From Kitasatospora azatica KCTC 9699 (GTDB taxonomy: Bacteria; Actinomycetota; Actinomycetes; Streptomycetales; Streptomycetaceae), in contig NZ_JQMO01000003.1 of assembly GCF_000744785.1 (NCBI RefSeq), forward strand, positions 3,906,001 to 3,970,000: a stretch of 64,000 nt of DNA, given 5' to 3'. The notes beneath the pieces were generated by a model. The model ran no database searches, had not been told where the DNA came from, and worked only from the letters and a program-made list of their open reading frames with translations. How positions within the stretch are numbered: position 1 is the first letter of the stretch; each line of letters opens with the position of its first letter. A program made the position numbers and the translations under genes. This document shows, in pieces, positions 34,059-42,449 of this stretch.

Positions 34059-34408
34059 GCACCGCCGTCGACGACGAACTCTGGTCCGCGATCGGTGACC
34101 CGACCCGGCGCCGCATGATCGACCTGCTGCTCGCCGAGGGGCAGGGGACCGCGACGACCCTCAGTGCGCAACTGCCGGTGACCAGGCAGGCGGTGACCAA
34201 ACACCTGGTCGTCCTCGACCGGGTCGGGCTGGTCCGGTCCGCGCCGGCCGGACGGGAGAAGCGGTACCACGTGGACGAGGCGCAACTGGCCCGTGCCGTC
34301 GCCCAACTGAACTCCGTGGGCGCGATGTGGGATGCCCGCCTGCGGCGCATCAAGAGCCTCGCCGAGGCGATCCAACGAGCCAAGAACACCAAGCAGTCGG
34401 AGAACTAG
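34055..34408 (+). CDS. ArsR family transcriptional regulator
   Basis: A 117-residue winged-helix repressor: ELWSAIGDPTRRRMIDLLL then LSAQLPVTRQAVTKHLVVLDRVGLV and the wing GREKRYHVD. No metal-binding cysteines are seen, so it is of the non-metal subgroup that often sits beside SRPBCC genes. Its ATG overlaps the upstream stop by four bases (ATGA). It probably binds the two operators ahead of the operon. Confidence 0.93.
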   Translation: MSTAVDDELWSAIGDPTRRRMIDLLLAEGQGTATTLSAQLPVTRQAVTKHLVVLDRVGLVRSAPAGREKRYHVDEAQLARAVAQLNSVGAMWDARLRRIKSLAEAIQRAKNTKQSEN

Positions 34409-34420
34409 GAGGAGATCGAG

Positions 34421-34858
34421 ATGGTGGACATCCTGCACCGGGTGGGCATGACGGTGGCGCCCGAGAAGGTCTACGAGGCACTCACGACGGTCGAGGGCCT
34501 GGCCGCGTGGTGGACGACCGACACCAGCGGGGACGGCGACGGCCTGCTGAAGTTCCGCTTCGGCGACCTCGGCGGCTTCGACATGAAGGTCCTCGACCTG
34601 CAGCCGAATTCGCGAGTGCTGTGGGAGGTCGTCGACGGTCCGGCCGAGTGGGTCGGCACGACGGTCAGCTTCGACCTGACCCAGGACGGCGAGTGGACGA
34701 TCGTCATGTTCGAGCACGCGGGCTGGCGCGAGCCGGTCGAGTTCATGAACCACTGCAGCACCAAGTGGGCGACCTTCCTGATGAGCCTGAAGTCGCTGGT
34801 GGAGACGGGCACTGGTGCGCCGCACCCGCACGACGTGACGATCAGCAACTGGCACTGA
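34421..34858 (+). CDS. SRPBCC (AHSA1-like) domain protein, second copy
   Basis: A 145-residue Bet v1-fold protein, related to but clearly diverged from the 33594 gene: HRVGMTVAPEKVYEALTTVEGLAAWW and HCSTKWATFLMSLKSLVETG. GGAGGAGAT lies just before the ATG, 12 bp past the ArsR stop, so it is the third gene of the operon. Ligand unknown. Confidence 0.9.
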   Translation: MVDILHRVGMTVAPEKVYEALTTVEGLAAWWTTDTSGDGDGLLKFRFGDLGGFDMKVLDLQPNSRVLWEVVDGPAEWVGTTVSFDLTQDGEWTIVMFEHAGWREPVEFMNHCSTKWATFLMSLKSLVETGTGAPHPHDVTISNWH

Positions 34859-34905
34859 ACGCCGCAGCGGCGAGGCCGAAGGTGCGCCGAAGGGCGGCCT
34901 CGGCT

Positions 34906-35328
34906 TCAGCCCTCCAGGATCAGCTGCAGCAGCTCCCGCAGCGACTCCCGCTGGTCCTCGCTCAGTGGGGCGAGCGGGCTGCCGGCGAAGGGCATCCGGG
35001 TGCGCAGGTCGGTGACCACGGTGCGGCCGGCCGGGGTGGCGGCGACCAGTTTGACCCGCCGGTCGCCCGGGTCGGGGCGGCGTTCGACCAGTCCGCGCGC
35101 CTCCAGGCGGTCGATGATCGCGGTGACGTTGGAGGGCTCCGCGTGCAGGTGCTCCGCGATTCGGCGCATCGGTACCGGCTGCTCGGCGGCGAGCAGGGCC
35201 TTGGCCTGCAGCGGGGTGAGCTCGTGGGTGCCGGCGGCGGCCTCGGACTCCTGGGCGTAGCGGCGGTTGATGGCCGCGAAGAGGCCGGTGACCTGCCGGG
35301 CGAGCTCGTCGGAGGGGGTGGGAGGCAT
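34906..35328 (-). CDS. MarR family transcriptional regulator
   Basis: A 140-residue winged-helix regulator: LTPLQAKALLAAEQPVPMRRIAEHLHAEPSNVTAIIDRLEARGLVE and wing RRPDPGDRRVKLVAATPAG. It diverges from an SDR gene across 95 bp. Palindromic TTATG/CATA motifs overlap the SDR promoter, so it likely represses that gene and itself. Confidence 0.92.
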   Translation of the reverse strand: MPPTPSDELARQVTGLFAAINRRYAQESEAAAGTHELTPLQAKALLAAEQPVPMRRIAEHLHAEPSNVTAIIDRLEARGLVERRPDPGDRRVKLVAATPAGRTVVTDLRTRMPFAGSPLAPLSEDQRESLRELLQLILEG

Positions 35329-35349
35329 GGGATCAGTCTAGCGATGTGC

Positions 35350-35407
35350 TTGACAGAGTGAAATATCGGCGAGCATAGTTATGGAGGAAGGTAGTTATGG
35401 ATCATAA
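35350..35407 (+). promoter_or_regulatory. SDR promoter with MarR-type palindromes
   Basis: TTGACA (35350-35355), an 18-base spacer and CATAGT (35374-35379) form a -35/-10 pair. CATA-GT-TATG (35374-35383) and TTATG-GAT-CATAA (35395-35407) are small palindromes over and just past the -10, fitting repression by the divergent MarR protein. Confidence 0.6.
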
Positions 35408-35423
35408 GTAAAGGTGAAGAGCC

Positions 35424-36215
35424 ATGAAGACTGTTCTGGTCACGGGGACGTCCACGGGGATCGGCCTGGCCACGGCGCTGGCGGCGGCGGACGCCGGCTG
35501 GCGGGTGATCGCCACCATGCGGGACACGGGCAAGGCCGCCCCGGAACTGAAGGAGCGGGCGAACGTCGAGGTGCGGCGGCTGGACGTGACCGACCCGGCG
35601 TCCGTCGAAGCCTGCCTGGCCGGGCTGGAGCGGCTGGACGCGGTGGTGAACAACGCCGGCGCCGGGCACCTCGGGACGCTGGAGCAGGAGAGCGTCGACG
35701 AGGTGCGCAAGGTGATGGAGGTCAACTTCTTCGGCGTGCTGAACGTGACGAAGGCGGCCCTGCCGCTGCTGCGGGCCAGCAAGGGCCGGGTGGTGACCGT
35801 CACCAGCGTCGGCGGCGTGGTCGGCCAGCCGTTCAACGAGGCGTACTGCGCGGCCAAGTTCGCGGTGGAGGGCTACATGGAGTCGCTGGCCCCGGTGGCG
35901 GCCACGGCCGGTGTCAGGGTGAGCGTGGTGGAGCCCGGGGCCGTGGCCAGCGAGTTCGTCAGCAATGTGGACGCGATGCCGGAGGTCGGCCCGTACGCGC
36001 CCGCGCTCGCCAACTACCTGGCCCGCGCCCGCGAGGCCTTCGCCAGCGCCCAGACCTCGGAGCAGGCGGCGGCCCCGATCGTGGCGCTGCTGGACGCCGA
36101 GCGCCCCGCCTTCCGGGTGCAGACCTCCGAGGCGGCCCGCGCCTTCACCGGCCTGAAGCTGGCGGACGGCGACGGTTCGGCGGTGCAGGGCCTGACGGCC
36201 GGCTGGATCGCCTGA
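35424..36215 (+). CDS. short-chain dehydrogenase/reductase (SDR)
   Basis: A 263-residue classical SDR. It has the cofactor motif TGTSTGIGLA, the NNAG strand, the catalytic serine in VTVTSVGG and YCAAK with the catalytic tyrosine and lysine. ATMRDTG after the second strand suggests NADP preference. Substrate unknown. Controlled, by position, by the divergent MarR gene. Confidence 0.93.
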   Translation: MKTVLVTGTSTGIGLATALAAADAGWRVIATMRDTGKAAPELKERANVEVRRLDVTDPASVEACLAGLERLDAVVNNAGAGHLGTLEQESVDEVRKVMEVNFFGVLNVTKAALPLLRASKGRVVTVTSVGGVVGQPFNEAYCAAKFAVEGYMESLAPVAATAGVRVSVVEPGAVASEFVSNVDAMPEVGPYAPALANYLARAREAFASAQTSEQAAAPIVALLDAERPAFRVQTSEAARAFTGLKLADGDGSAVQGLTAGWIA

Positions 36216-36351
36216 CCGCAGGCCGCGAGTCCCCGCCGCACCTCTTCCGTACCACTCCCGGGCACCTCCGGGGCACCTCCCGACATGCGGGTCGGCGCTA
36301 CCGGTGACATGTTGGTGGCAGCCCAGGTCGGACGAACCGCGAGGAGGAGAC

Positions 36352-36594
36352 ATGGGCATGATGGACAGGCTGAAGAGCATGTTCGGCGACCACAGCGAGA
36401 AGGCCACCCAGACGGCGGACACCGCGAAGGAGCGGGCCGCCGATGCCGGCCAGCAGGCCGCGGAACACATGCCGGGCCCGGCCGCCGACGCGCTCGGCAA
36501 CATCACCGGCAAGGCCGCCCAGCCCGGTGACGCGGACATCCAGCAGGCCGAGTCGAACATGGAGAGCGAGGGTGGCCACGAGTGGGAGAAGTAG
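36352..36594 (+). CDS. small hydrophilic protein, MT0933-antitoxin-like or stress-type
   Basis: An 80-residue, highly charged protein. MGMMDRLKSMFGDHSEKA at the N-terminus resembles the short MT0933-like antitoxin family of actinobacteria, and the Ala/Gln/Glu-rich helical remainder recalls CsbD-like stress proteins. Neither match is firm and no toxin gene adjoins it. GAGGAGGAGA just before the ATG is a very strong ribosome site, so the product is probably abundant. A 27-bp terminator follows. Confidence 0.7.
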   Translation: MGMMDRLKSMFGDHSEKATQTADTAKERAADAGQQAAEHMPGPAADALGNITGKAAQPGDADIQQAESNMESEGGHEWEK

Positions 36595-36611
36595 CCCGCT
36601 GACCCTTGGTA

Positions 36612-36670
36612 CTGAGCGCAGCTGAGTGGGGCCCGACCATCCCGGTCGGGCCCCACTCGGCTGCGCTCAG
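36612..36670. terminator. bidirectional terminator between the small protein and tricorn genes
   Basis: A 27-bp stem (arms 36612-36638 and 36644-36670, one U-G wobble) with a five-base loop, between convergent genes. Confidence 0.88.
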
Positions 36671-36708
36671 CCAGACTCGGCCGCGCGCCGGCCGCGCCTA
36701 GCCGCGCC

Positions 36709-39700
36709 TCAGCCGCGCGGCGGCAGTGGCGGTCGCCGCAGGTCGGGCCGCACCGTGTCGGCGATCGGCGGCGCGGCGGCCGGGTGCTCGCGCAGCAGCT
36801 CCAGCGCCACCCGCACCGCCTCCTGCAGCTCGGTGTTGCGCCCGGCCGCCCAGTCGGCGGGGCTGCGCAGCACCGGGAGGTCCGGCTCCACCCCGTGGTT
36901 CTCCACCCCGAAGCCGTAGCCCTCGATGAACCAGGAGGCGTTGGCGGGGATCTGCAGCTGGCTGCCGTCGCCCAGGGTGTACCGGCCGATGGTGCCGACC
37001 ACCCCGCCCCAGGTCCGCCGGCCCACCACCGGGCCCAGCCCCAGCAGCCGCACCGCCAGGATGATCACGTCCCCGTCGGAGCTGGTGGCCTCGTCGGCCA
37101 GTGCCACCACCGGGCCGCGCGGCGCGTCGCGCGGGTAGCGGACCGCGCGCCGGCCCCGGGTGTGGTCCCAACCGAGCACCCGGCGGCTGAGCTTCTCCAG
37201 CACCAGCTCCGAGACGTTGCCGCCGGCGTTCCCGCGCACGTCCAACACCAGGGCGGGGCGGTCGAGTTCGCGGCGCAGGTCGCGGTTGAACTGGGCCCAG
37301 CCGGAGCCGCCGAGGTCGGGGATGTGCAGGTAGCCGCAGAGCCCGTCGCTGAACTCCCGTACCAGCTGGCGCCGTTTGGCCAGCCAGTCCTGGTAGCGGA
37401 TCGGCCGTTCGTCGGTCAGCGGGGTGATCGCGACCCGGCGCACCGGGCCGTCGGTGCCGCGCCGGAAAGCGAGTTCGAGGGTGCTGCCGCCGGCTCCGGC
37501 CAGCAGCGGGGCGGGGCCGCGCACCGGATCGGGGGCGCGGCCGGCGATGGCCACCAACTCGTCGCCGTCGCGCACCTGGTGGGCGGCCAGCGGGGCTCTG
37601 GCCCGGGGATCGGAGGACTCGCCGAGCAGCACCCGGCGCAACAGCCAGCGGCCGTCGGGATCGCGGTTGGCGCTGGCGCCGAGCAGGCCGAGCGGCTGCT
37701 GCACCGGGGCCGGGCCCTCGCCGCGCCGGGCGGGGGTGACGTAGGCGTGCGAGGTGCCGAGTTCGCCGAGCAGTTCGCGCAGCAGGTCGGCGAAGTCGTC
37801 GGGCGAGGCGATCCGGTCCAGCAGCGGCTCGTACTGGGCGACCAGGGCCGGCCAGTCCAGGCCACCCATCTGCGGGTCCCAGAACTGGTCGCGGACCAGC
37901 CGGGCGGCCTCGTGGTAGGACTGGCGCCACTCGGGGCCGGGGTGCACGGTGTGGGTGATCCGGCGCAGGTCCACCGGTAGGGCGGCGCCGGAGAGCGAGA
38001 GCAGCTTCATCACGCCGGAGGAGAAGGTGGAGACGGCGGTGCCGTCGCCGGAGACCGCGAAGCCGTCGATCTGCTCCTGCAGGGTGGAGCGGGTGGCGCC
38101 GGCCAGGTCGAAGTGCTCCAGGGCGGGGCGGCCCGAGGTGTCGGTGGGGCTGGCGAAGGTCTGCCCGAGGGTGCCGGAGATCGGCCAGCGCAGCCAGACC
38201 AGGCCGCCGCGCACCGGCGCGGGGGAGGAGTACTTGGAGGCGATCACCGGGAAGGGCACCAGCCGGTCGGCGAGCCCCTCGCGGTCCACCAGCACGGTGC
38301 CGTCCCCGGGCGCCGGGTCCGGCTCGTCGCCCACCGGAGCCGCGAACGGGGACGGGGTGTCGGCGGCCAGCGGGACCAGGTACGGACGGCAGCCGAGCGG
38401 GAAGGAGAGGTCGCCGGTGTGCACGTCGTGCACCGGGTCGAAGCCGCGCCAGGAGAGGAAGACCAGGTAGCGGCCGTCCCGGGTGAAGACCGGCTGCTCG
38501 TCCTCGAACCGCCCGTCGGTGACGTCCACCGGCAGCGCCTCGGCGCCCTCCAGGTCGAGCCGGAGCAGTCGGACCTTGCGCAGCGACCGGCCCGCCACCG
38601 GCTGCGACCAGGCCAGCCAGCGGGAGTCGGGGGAGAAGGCCAGGCCGCGGATCGGGCCGTAACTGGAGCGGGCCAGCTCGCGCACCGCGCCGTCGGCGGT
38701 GTCCACCAGCAGCAGCCGGCCGTCCCCCGAGGCGGCGGCCAGCGCGTGGCCGTCGGGTGCGGCGACCAGTTCCAGCACCCGGCCCAGCCGGCCGGCGGCG
38801 ATCCGGCGGGCCGGGTGCTTGACGGCGGCGCCGGGCAGCGGGGCCAGTTCGATCGCGTCCTCGCCCTCGGCGTCGGTGACCCAGGCGACCTCGCCGGTGT
38901 GCCCGAGCATCACCGGCAGCCGGGCCCGCACCCCGGGCGTGTCGGCGAGCGCGCGGGCCGGCCCGTCCCGGTGGGTCAGCCAGTACAGGCTGCCGCGCAC
39001 CCCGACCACCCCGGAGCGCCCGGTCGCGTCGCAGACCAGGTCGTTGAGCTGGCGCGAGGCGGTCACCTGGTACGGCCGGCGCCCGGCCCGGGAACCGCCG
39101 AGGCGGATGGTGAGGCGGCGCGGCGCGGGCGCGTCCAGGCTGTCCAGCAGCCAGATGTCGCCGGCGTGCTGGTAGACCACCCGGCGGCCGTCGGTGCTGG
39201 CCTCGCGCGCGTAGAAGCTCGCGTGGTCGGTGTGCCGGCGCAGGTCGGTGCCGTCGGGGCGGCAGGAGTACAGGTTGCCGATGCTTTCGTGGTCGGAGAG
39301 GAAGGCGACCCGCCCGTCCACCAGCATCGGCGAGGCGAGGTGGCCGGGCAGCTCGGGCAGCAGCTGCTGGCCGTCCAGCCAGAGCAGGCCGGTGGCGCCG
39401 CCCCGGTAGCGCTTCCAGGCGGCGGGCTCGTGCGGGGCGGCGGCGGTGAGCAGCAGCGTGTGCTCGGCGCTGACCTGTGCGTCGCGGATCGGCCCCCAGG
39501 GCTGGCGGCGGCCCGGGGAACCGTCGAGCGGCAGCGCGTGCGCCCAGGTGTAGTGGGCGAACGGCTCGTGGAACGAGGTGACGGCGAGCACCTCGCCGCT
39601 GGGCAGCCAGCCGCGGACCCGGGTGTCCTGGCTGCCCCAGTAGGTGAGCCGGACCGCCTCGCCGCCCTCGGTGGGTGCCGTCCACACCTCGGGGGTGAGC

Positions 39701-39927
39701 GCGAACCAGCTGGTCCAGGCGACGGTGCGGCCGTCGGGGGAGAGCCGCGGGTGGCTGACCCGGATCCGGTCGCAGCTGACCCGCCAGGCGCGACCTGACG
39801 CACCGTCGGGGCCCAGCAGCGGCCCCAGCGGCGCGAGCCAGACGTCGTCCTCGGCGATCAGGGTCAGCAGATCGCCCGTCAGGTGGGGGAATCGCAGATA
39901 GCCGCGCTGGTCGGTCACACCTCCCAT
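36709..39927 (-). CDS. tricorn protease homologue, S41 family
   Basis: A 1072-residue cytosolic peptidase that, in known tricorn enzymes, trims proteasome-derived peptides. Order: N-terminal beta-propeller repeats (about 1-640, for example RVSHPRLSPDGRTVAWTSW), a core helical region, a PDZ-like segment and the C-terminal S41 peptidase domain. Catalytic residues by analogy with tricorn are the histidine in GTSHAYV (near 727), the serine in EATSSDGD (near 947) and the glutamate in VENHGVEPD (near 1011). The ATG at 39927 is chosen, although no clear ribosome site is seen; upstream frames have no similarity. Length matches the family. Confidence 0.93.
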   Translation of the reverse strand: MGGVTDQRGYLRFPHLTGDLLTLIAEDDVWLAPLGPLLGPDGASGRAWRVSCDRIRVSHPRLSPDGRTVAWTSWFALTPEVWTAPTEGGEAVRLTYWGSQDTRVRGWLPSGEVLAVTSFHEPFAHYTWAHALPLDGSPGRRQPWGPIRDAQVSAEHTLLLTAAAPHEPAAWKRYRGGATGLLWLDGQQLLPELPGHLASPMLVDGRVAFLSDHESIGNLYSCRPDGTDLRRHTDHASFYAREASTDGRRVVYQHAGDIWLLDSLDAPAPRRLTIRLGGSRAGRRPYQVTASRQLNDLVCDATGRSGVVGVRGSLYWLTHRDGPARALADTPGVRARLPVMLGHTGEVAWVTDAEGEDAIELAPLPGAAVKHPARRIAAGRLGRVLELVAAPDGHALAAASGDGRLLLVDTADGAVRELARSSYGPIRGLAFSPDSRWLAWSQPVAGRSLRKVRLLRLDLEGAEALPVDVTDGRFEDEQPVFTRDGRYLVFLSWRGFDPVHDVHTGDLSFPLGCRPYLVPLAADTPSPFAAPVGDEPDPAPGDGTVLVDREGLADRLVPFPVIASKYSSPAPVRGGLVWLRWPISGTLGQTFASPTDTSGRPALEHFDLAGATRSTLQEQIDGFAVSGDGTAVSTFSSGVMKLLSLSGAALPVDLRRITHTVHPGPEWRQSYHEAARLVRDQFWDPQMGGLDWPALVAQYEPLLDRIASPDDFADLLRELLGELGTSHAYVTPARRGEGPAPVQQPLGLLGASANRDPDGRWLLRRVLLGESSDPRARAPLAAHQVRDGDELVAIAGRAPDPVRGPAPLLAGAGGSTLELAFRRGTDGPVRRVAITPLTDERPIRYQDWLAKRRQLVREFSDGLCGYLHIPDLGGSGWAQFNRDLRRELDRPALVLDVRGNAGGNVSELVLEKLSRRVLGWDHTRGRRAVRYPRDAPRGPVVALADEATSSDGDVIILAVRLLGLGPVVGRRTWGGVVGTIGRYTLGDGSQLQIPANASWFIEGYGFGVENHGVEPDLPVLRSPADWAAGRNTELQEAVRVALELLREHPAAAPPIADTVRPDLRRPPLPPRG

Positions 39928-40001
39928 CGTTCGGGGGCGGTGCGGGCCCGGCAACCGGAGGGGTGCCCGGGCGGCCCCCGGCAGCTACACCGGTCTCGCG
40001 G

Positions 40002-40445
40002 TTACGCCGGCCGCTCGCAGCCGGCCGGCCAGATCTCGTGCACCCAGAGACCGGCCTTGCGGGTCAGCGCGGAGATCCGGGCCGGTTCGCCGCCGTCCTC
40101 GGCGCCGTCCCAGACCGCGATCAGCTCGTCGATCATGCCCACCATGGCCCGCCCGAGGTCGTCGCCGAGCCCACCGGCCGCCACCGGCGCCAGCCGGTGC
40201 ACCGCGGTGGCCTCCCGGGCGAGCTCCCCCTGCGGTCGCGCGCCGCCGGCCGGCACGATGACCTCCAGCTTGCCGCCGTGCTCGCGGACCGCCTGCGCGA
40301 ACCAGGTCTCCGGGCCCGGCCGCAGCGCGGTCACCCCGACCAGCTCGTACGGTCCGTAGGTGGTCACCAACCGCCACAGTTCGCCGCGGACCAGCATCTC
40401 GGTGAGGTCCGAGAGTCCCTGGTACCCGGTGATTCCGACGCGCAT
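40002..40445 (-). CDS. SLOG-family-like putative nucleotide-binding protein
   Basis: A 147-residue Rossmann-like protein. MRVGITGYQGLSDL gives the first strand and glycine loop, GPETWFAQAVREHGGKLEVIVPA a central helix and strand, and DELIAVWDGAEDGG the strand bearing the acidic loop seen in SLOG/DprA-type ligand-binding folds. The assignment is by pattern only; the ligand and role are unknown. Two genes in this window's left neighbourhood share no link with it. It lies 90 bp upstream of the third tRNA-Lys terminator. Confidence 0.7.
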   Translation of the reverse strand: MRVGITGYQGLSDLTEMLVRGELWRLVTTYGPYELVGVTALRPGPETWFAQAVREHGGKLEVIVPAGGARPQGELAREATAVHRLAPVAAGGLGDDLGRAMVGMIDELIAVWDGAEDGGEPARISALTRKAGLWVHEIWPAGCERPA

Positions 40446-40492
40446 CGTCGAGCCCTCCTGTCAGGGCCGTGCCGCTCACAGCGTACGGGAAC

Positions 40493-40528
40493 GCCGAAGG
40501 CCCCCCGCTCTCGCGAGGGGCCTTCGGC
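40493..40528 (-). terminator. terminator of the third tRNA-Lys
   Basis: Same hairpin as at 20412-20447 with one substitution (C at 40505 for T), which leaves a single A-C mismatch in the 15-bp stem. Confidence 0.83.
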
Positions 40529-40534
40529 TGTCGG

Positions 40535-40608
40535 TGCGCCGCCAGGGACTCGAACCCCGGACCCGCTGATTAAGAGTCAGCTGCTCTAACCAACTGAGCT
40601 AGCGGCGC
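40535..40608 (-). tRNA. tRNA-Lys (anticodon CTT), copy 3 of 4
   Basis: Identical over 74 nt to the other three copies. Positions 40506-40618, covering most of the terminator, the tRNA and ten upstream bases, match the block at 20425-20537. A TAAAGT -10-like box lies upstream. Confidence 0.97.
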
Positions 40609-40721
40609 TTGCTGACGAGCAGAACTTTACCGAAGAGGGGGGCGAATCTCCCAATCGGAATGAGATCTGGAATGGTTTGTCCAAGCGAAGCCGGAGCTGT
40701 CCGTTTGGAGGGGATTCGCCC

Positions 40722-42302
40722 GTGGGCCAGCTGTCCCTGTTCTTCCTGGTGCTGCTCGCCTCCGTGGTGACCATGCCGCTGGCCCGGCGGACCGGGGTGC
40801 CGCAGCCGGTGCTGATGACGGTGCTCGGGATGGTGATGGCGGTCGTGCCGCAGATCCCGGACGTGGCGGTGGCTCCGGAGCTGATCCTGCCGCTGGTGCT
40901 GCCGCCGCTGATCTTCGCGGTGGCGCGGCGCGCCTCGCTGGCCTACTTCCGGGCCAACCTGCGCTCGATCCTGCTGCTCGCGGTGGCCCTGGTGGTGGTC
41001 ACCACCACCCTGGTGGCCGCGACCTTCCACGCCCTGGTCCCGGCCGTGCCGATCGCCGGCGCGGTGGCCCTGGGCGCGCTGGTCTCGCCGCCCGACCCGG
41101 TGGCCGCGGTGGCGGTGGCCGGCAGCGTCGGGCTGCCCCGGCGGCTGGTGGCGGTGCTGGAGAGCGAGGGCCTGTTCAACGACGTGACCGCCATCGTGGT
41201 CTACTCGCTGGCCGTCGAGGCGGTGGTGGACGGCGACTTCTCGATCCCGCACGCGCTGCTGCGCTTCGTGCTCTCGGCGGTGCTCGCGGTGGCGATCGGG
41301 GTGGCGCTCGGCTGGCTGACCACCCGGATCGGGGCGCTGCTGGCCGACCCGACCCAGCAGGTGGCGCTCAACCTGCTGGTCCCGTTCGCCGCTTACACGC
41401 TGGCCGAGGAGGTGGAGGGCTCCGGGGTGCTGGCCGTGGTGGTCACCGGCCTCTACCTGGCCGACCGGGCCGCCGACGCCGACGACGTCTCCTACCGGCT
41501 GGTCGGCGGCGCCTTCTGGGACATCGTGGAGACCCTGATCACCGGGGTGGCCTTCGGCCTGATCGGGCTGGAACTGGCCACCGTGCTGAAGGACGCCGGA
41601 GCCGGCTGGCACTCGATGCTCGGTGACGCGGCCGTGGTGATCGCCGTGGTGGTGCTGGTCCGGCTCTGCTGGCTGCTGCCGGCCGCCTGGGTGTCCAAGC
41701 GGCTCAGCCGGGGTGAGGACGACATCCCGATCAGCTGGCGCGAGACGGTGGTGCTCTGGTGGTCCGGGATGCGCGGGGTGGCCACCGTGGCGCTGGCGCT
41801 GGCCGTCCCGCTGACCGTGCACGGCGGCGCGCCCTTCCCCGAGCGCGGCCGGATCGTCTTCGTCGCCTTCTGCGTGGTGCTGTTCACCCTGCTGGTGCAG
41901 GGCCTCTCGCTGCCCTGGCTGGTCAGGCGGCTCGGTATCGACCCGCATCTGGACCTGCGCGAACAGCAGGAGCGCCGGCTCTGGTGGCGGGCCGCCAAAG
42001 CGGCCCTCGCCCGGTTGGCGGAGCTCGAGGAGGAGCAGAAGCTGCCGATTGAACTCGTGGAGAAACTCCGGGAACGCCAGCATGACCGGCTGGCCCGGCT
42101 CTGCCCCGAGCAGTACGAGGCGGAGGAAGCCGCCGAGGCCCGGCAGCGGGTCTCGCACCTGAGCACATTCCGTTCGGTGGAGCAGGAGTTGCTGGCCGCC
42201 TCGCGCCGCGAGATGGTCGCCGCGCGCGGCGAGCCCGGCGCCGACCCGGAACTGGTCGACCACGTACTGCGCGGACTGGACCTGCGTTCGGAGCGGAAAT
42301 GA
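40722..42302 (+). CDS. Na+/H+ antiporter, CPA1 family
   Basis: A 526-residue inner-membrane cation/proton exchanger. About twelve helices are followed by a 120-residue cytoplasmic tail. Diagnostic blocks are VSPPDPVAAVAVA and ESEGLFNDVTAIV, whose aspartate and asparagine line the ion site in CPA1 exchangers. The GTG at 40722 follows GGAGGGG at 40707-40713 by eight bases. It likely serves sodium export and pH control. Confidence 0.92.
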   Translation: MGQLSLFFLVLLASVVTMPLARRTGVPQPVLMTVLGMVMAVVPQIPDVAVAPELILPLVLPPLIFAVARRASLAYFRANLRSILLLAVALVVVTTTLVAATFHALVPAVPIAGAVALGALVSPPDPVAAVAVAGSVGLPRRLVAVLESEGLFNDVTAIVVYSLAVEAVVDGDFSIPHALLRFVLSAVLAVAIGVALGWLTTRIGALLADPTQQVALNLLVPFAAYTLAEEVEGSGVLAVVVTGLYLADRAADADDVSYRLVGGAFWDIVETLITGVAFGLIGLELATVLKDAGAGWHSMLGDAAVVIAVVVLVRLCWLLPAAWVSKRLSRGEDDIPISWRETVVLWWSGMRGVATVALALAVPLTVHGGAPFPERGRIVFVAFCVVLFTLLVQGLSLPWLVRRLGIDPHLDLREQQERRLWWRAAKAALARLAELEEEQKLPIELVEKLRERQHDRLARLCPEQYEAEEAAEARQRVSHLSTFRSVEQELLAASRREMVAARGEPGADPELVDHVLRGLDLRSERK

Positions 42303-42449
42303 CCCACTGCGTCAGGTGCTGATGGCGCAAGGGGGCCTGACAGTTCCGTAGGCTGGGCGCGGTCAAGCCGCCAAAAGCGTCGGCGCTACCCGGGCCCATC
42401 CCTCACGGCCCCAGCACCGCACCCAGACCGAAATCGAGGAGAGAAACCG

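Noticed and set aside
36352..36594. Antitoxin half of a toxin-antitoxin pair
   Set aside because: No toxin gene adjoins it; the next gene is the convergent tricorn protease. Kept only as a tentative family resemblance.
36698..39685. A 995-residue frame overlapping the tricorn protease
   Set aside because: Arg/Pro/Gly-rich shadow in another frame; the tricorn catalytic motifs lie in the 36709-39927 frame.
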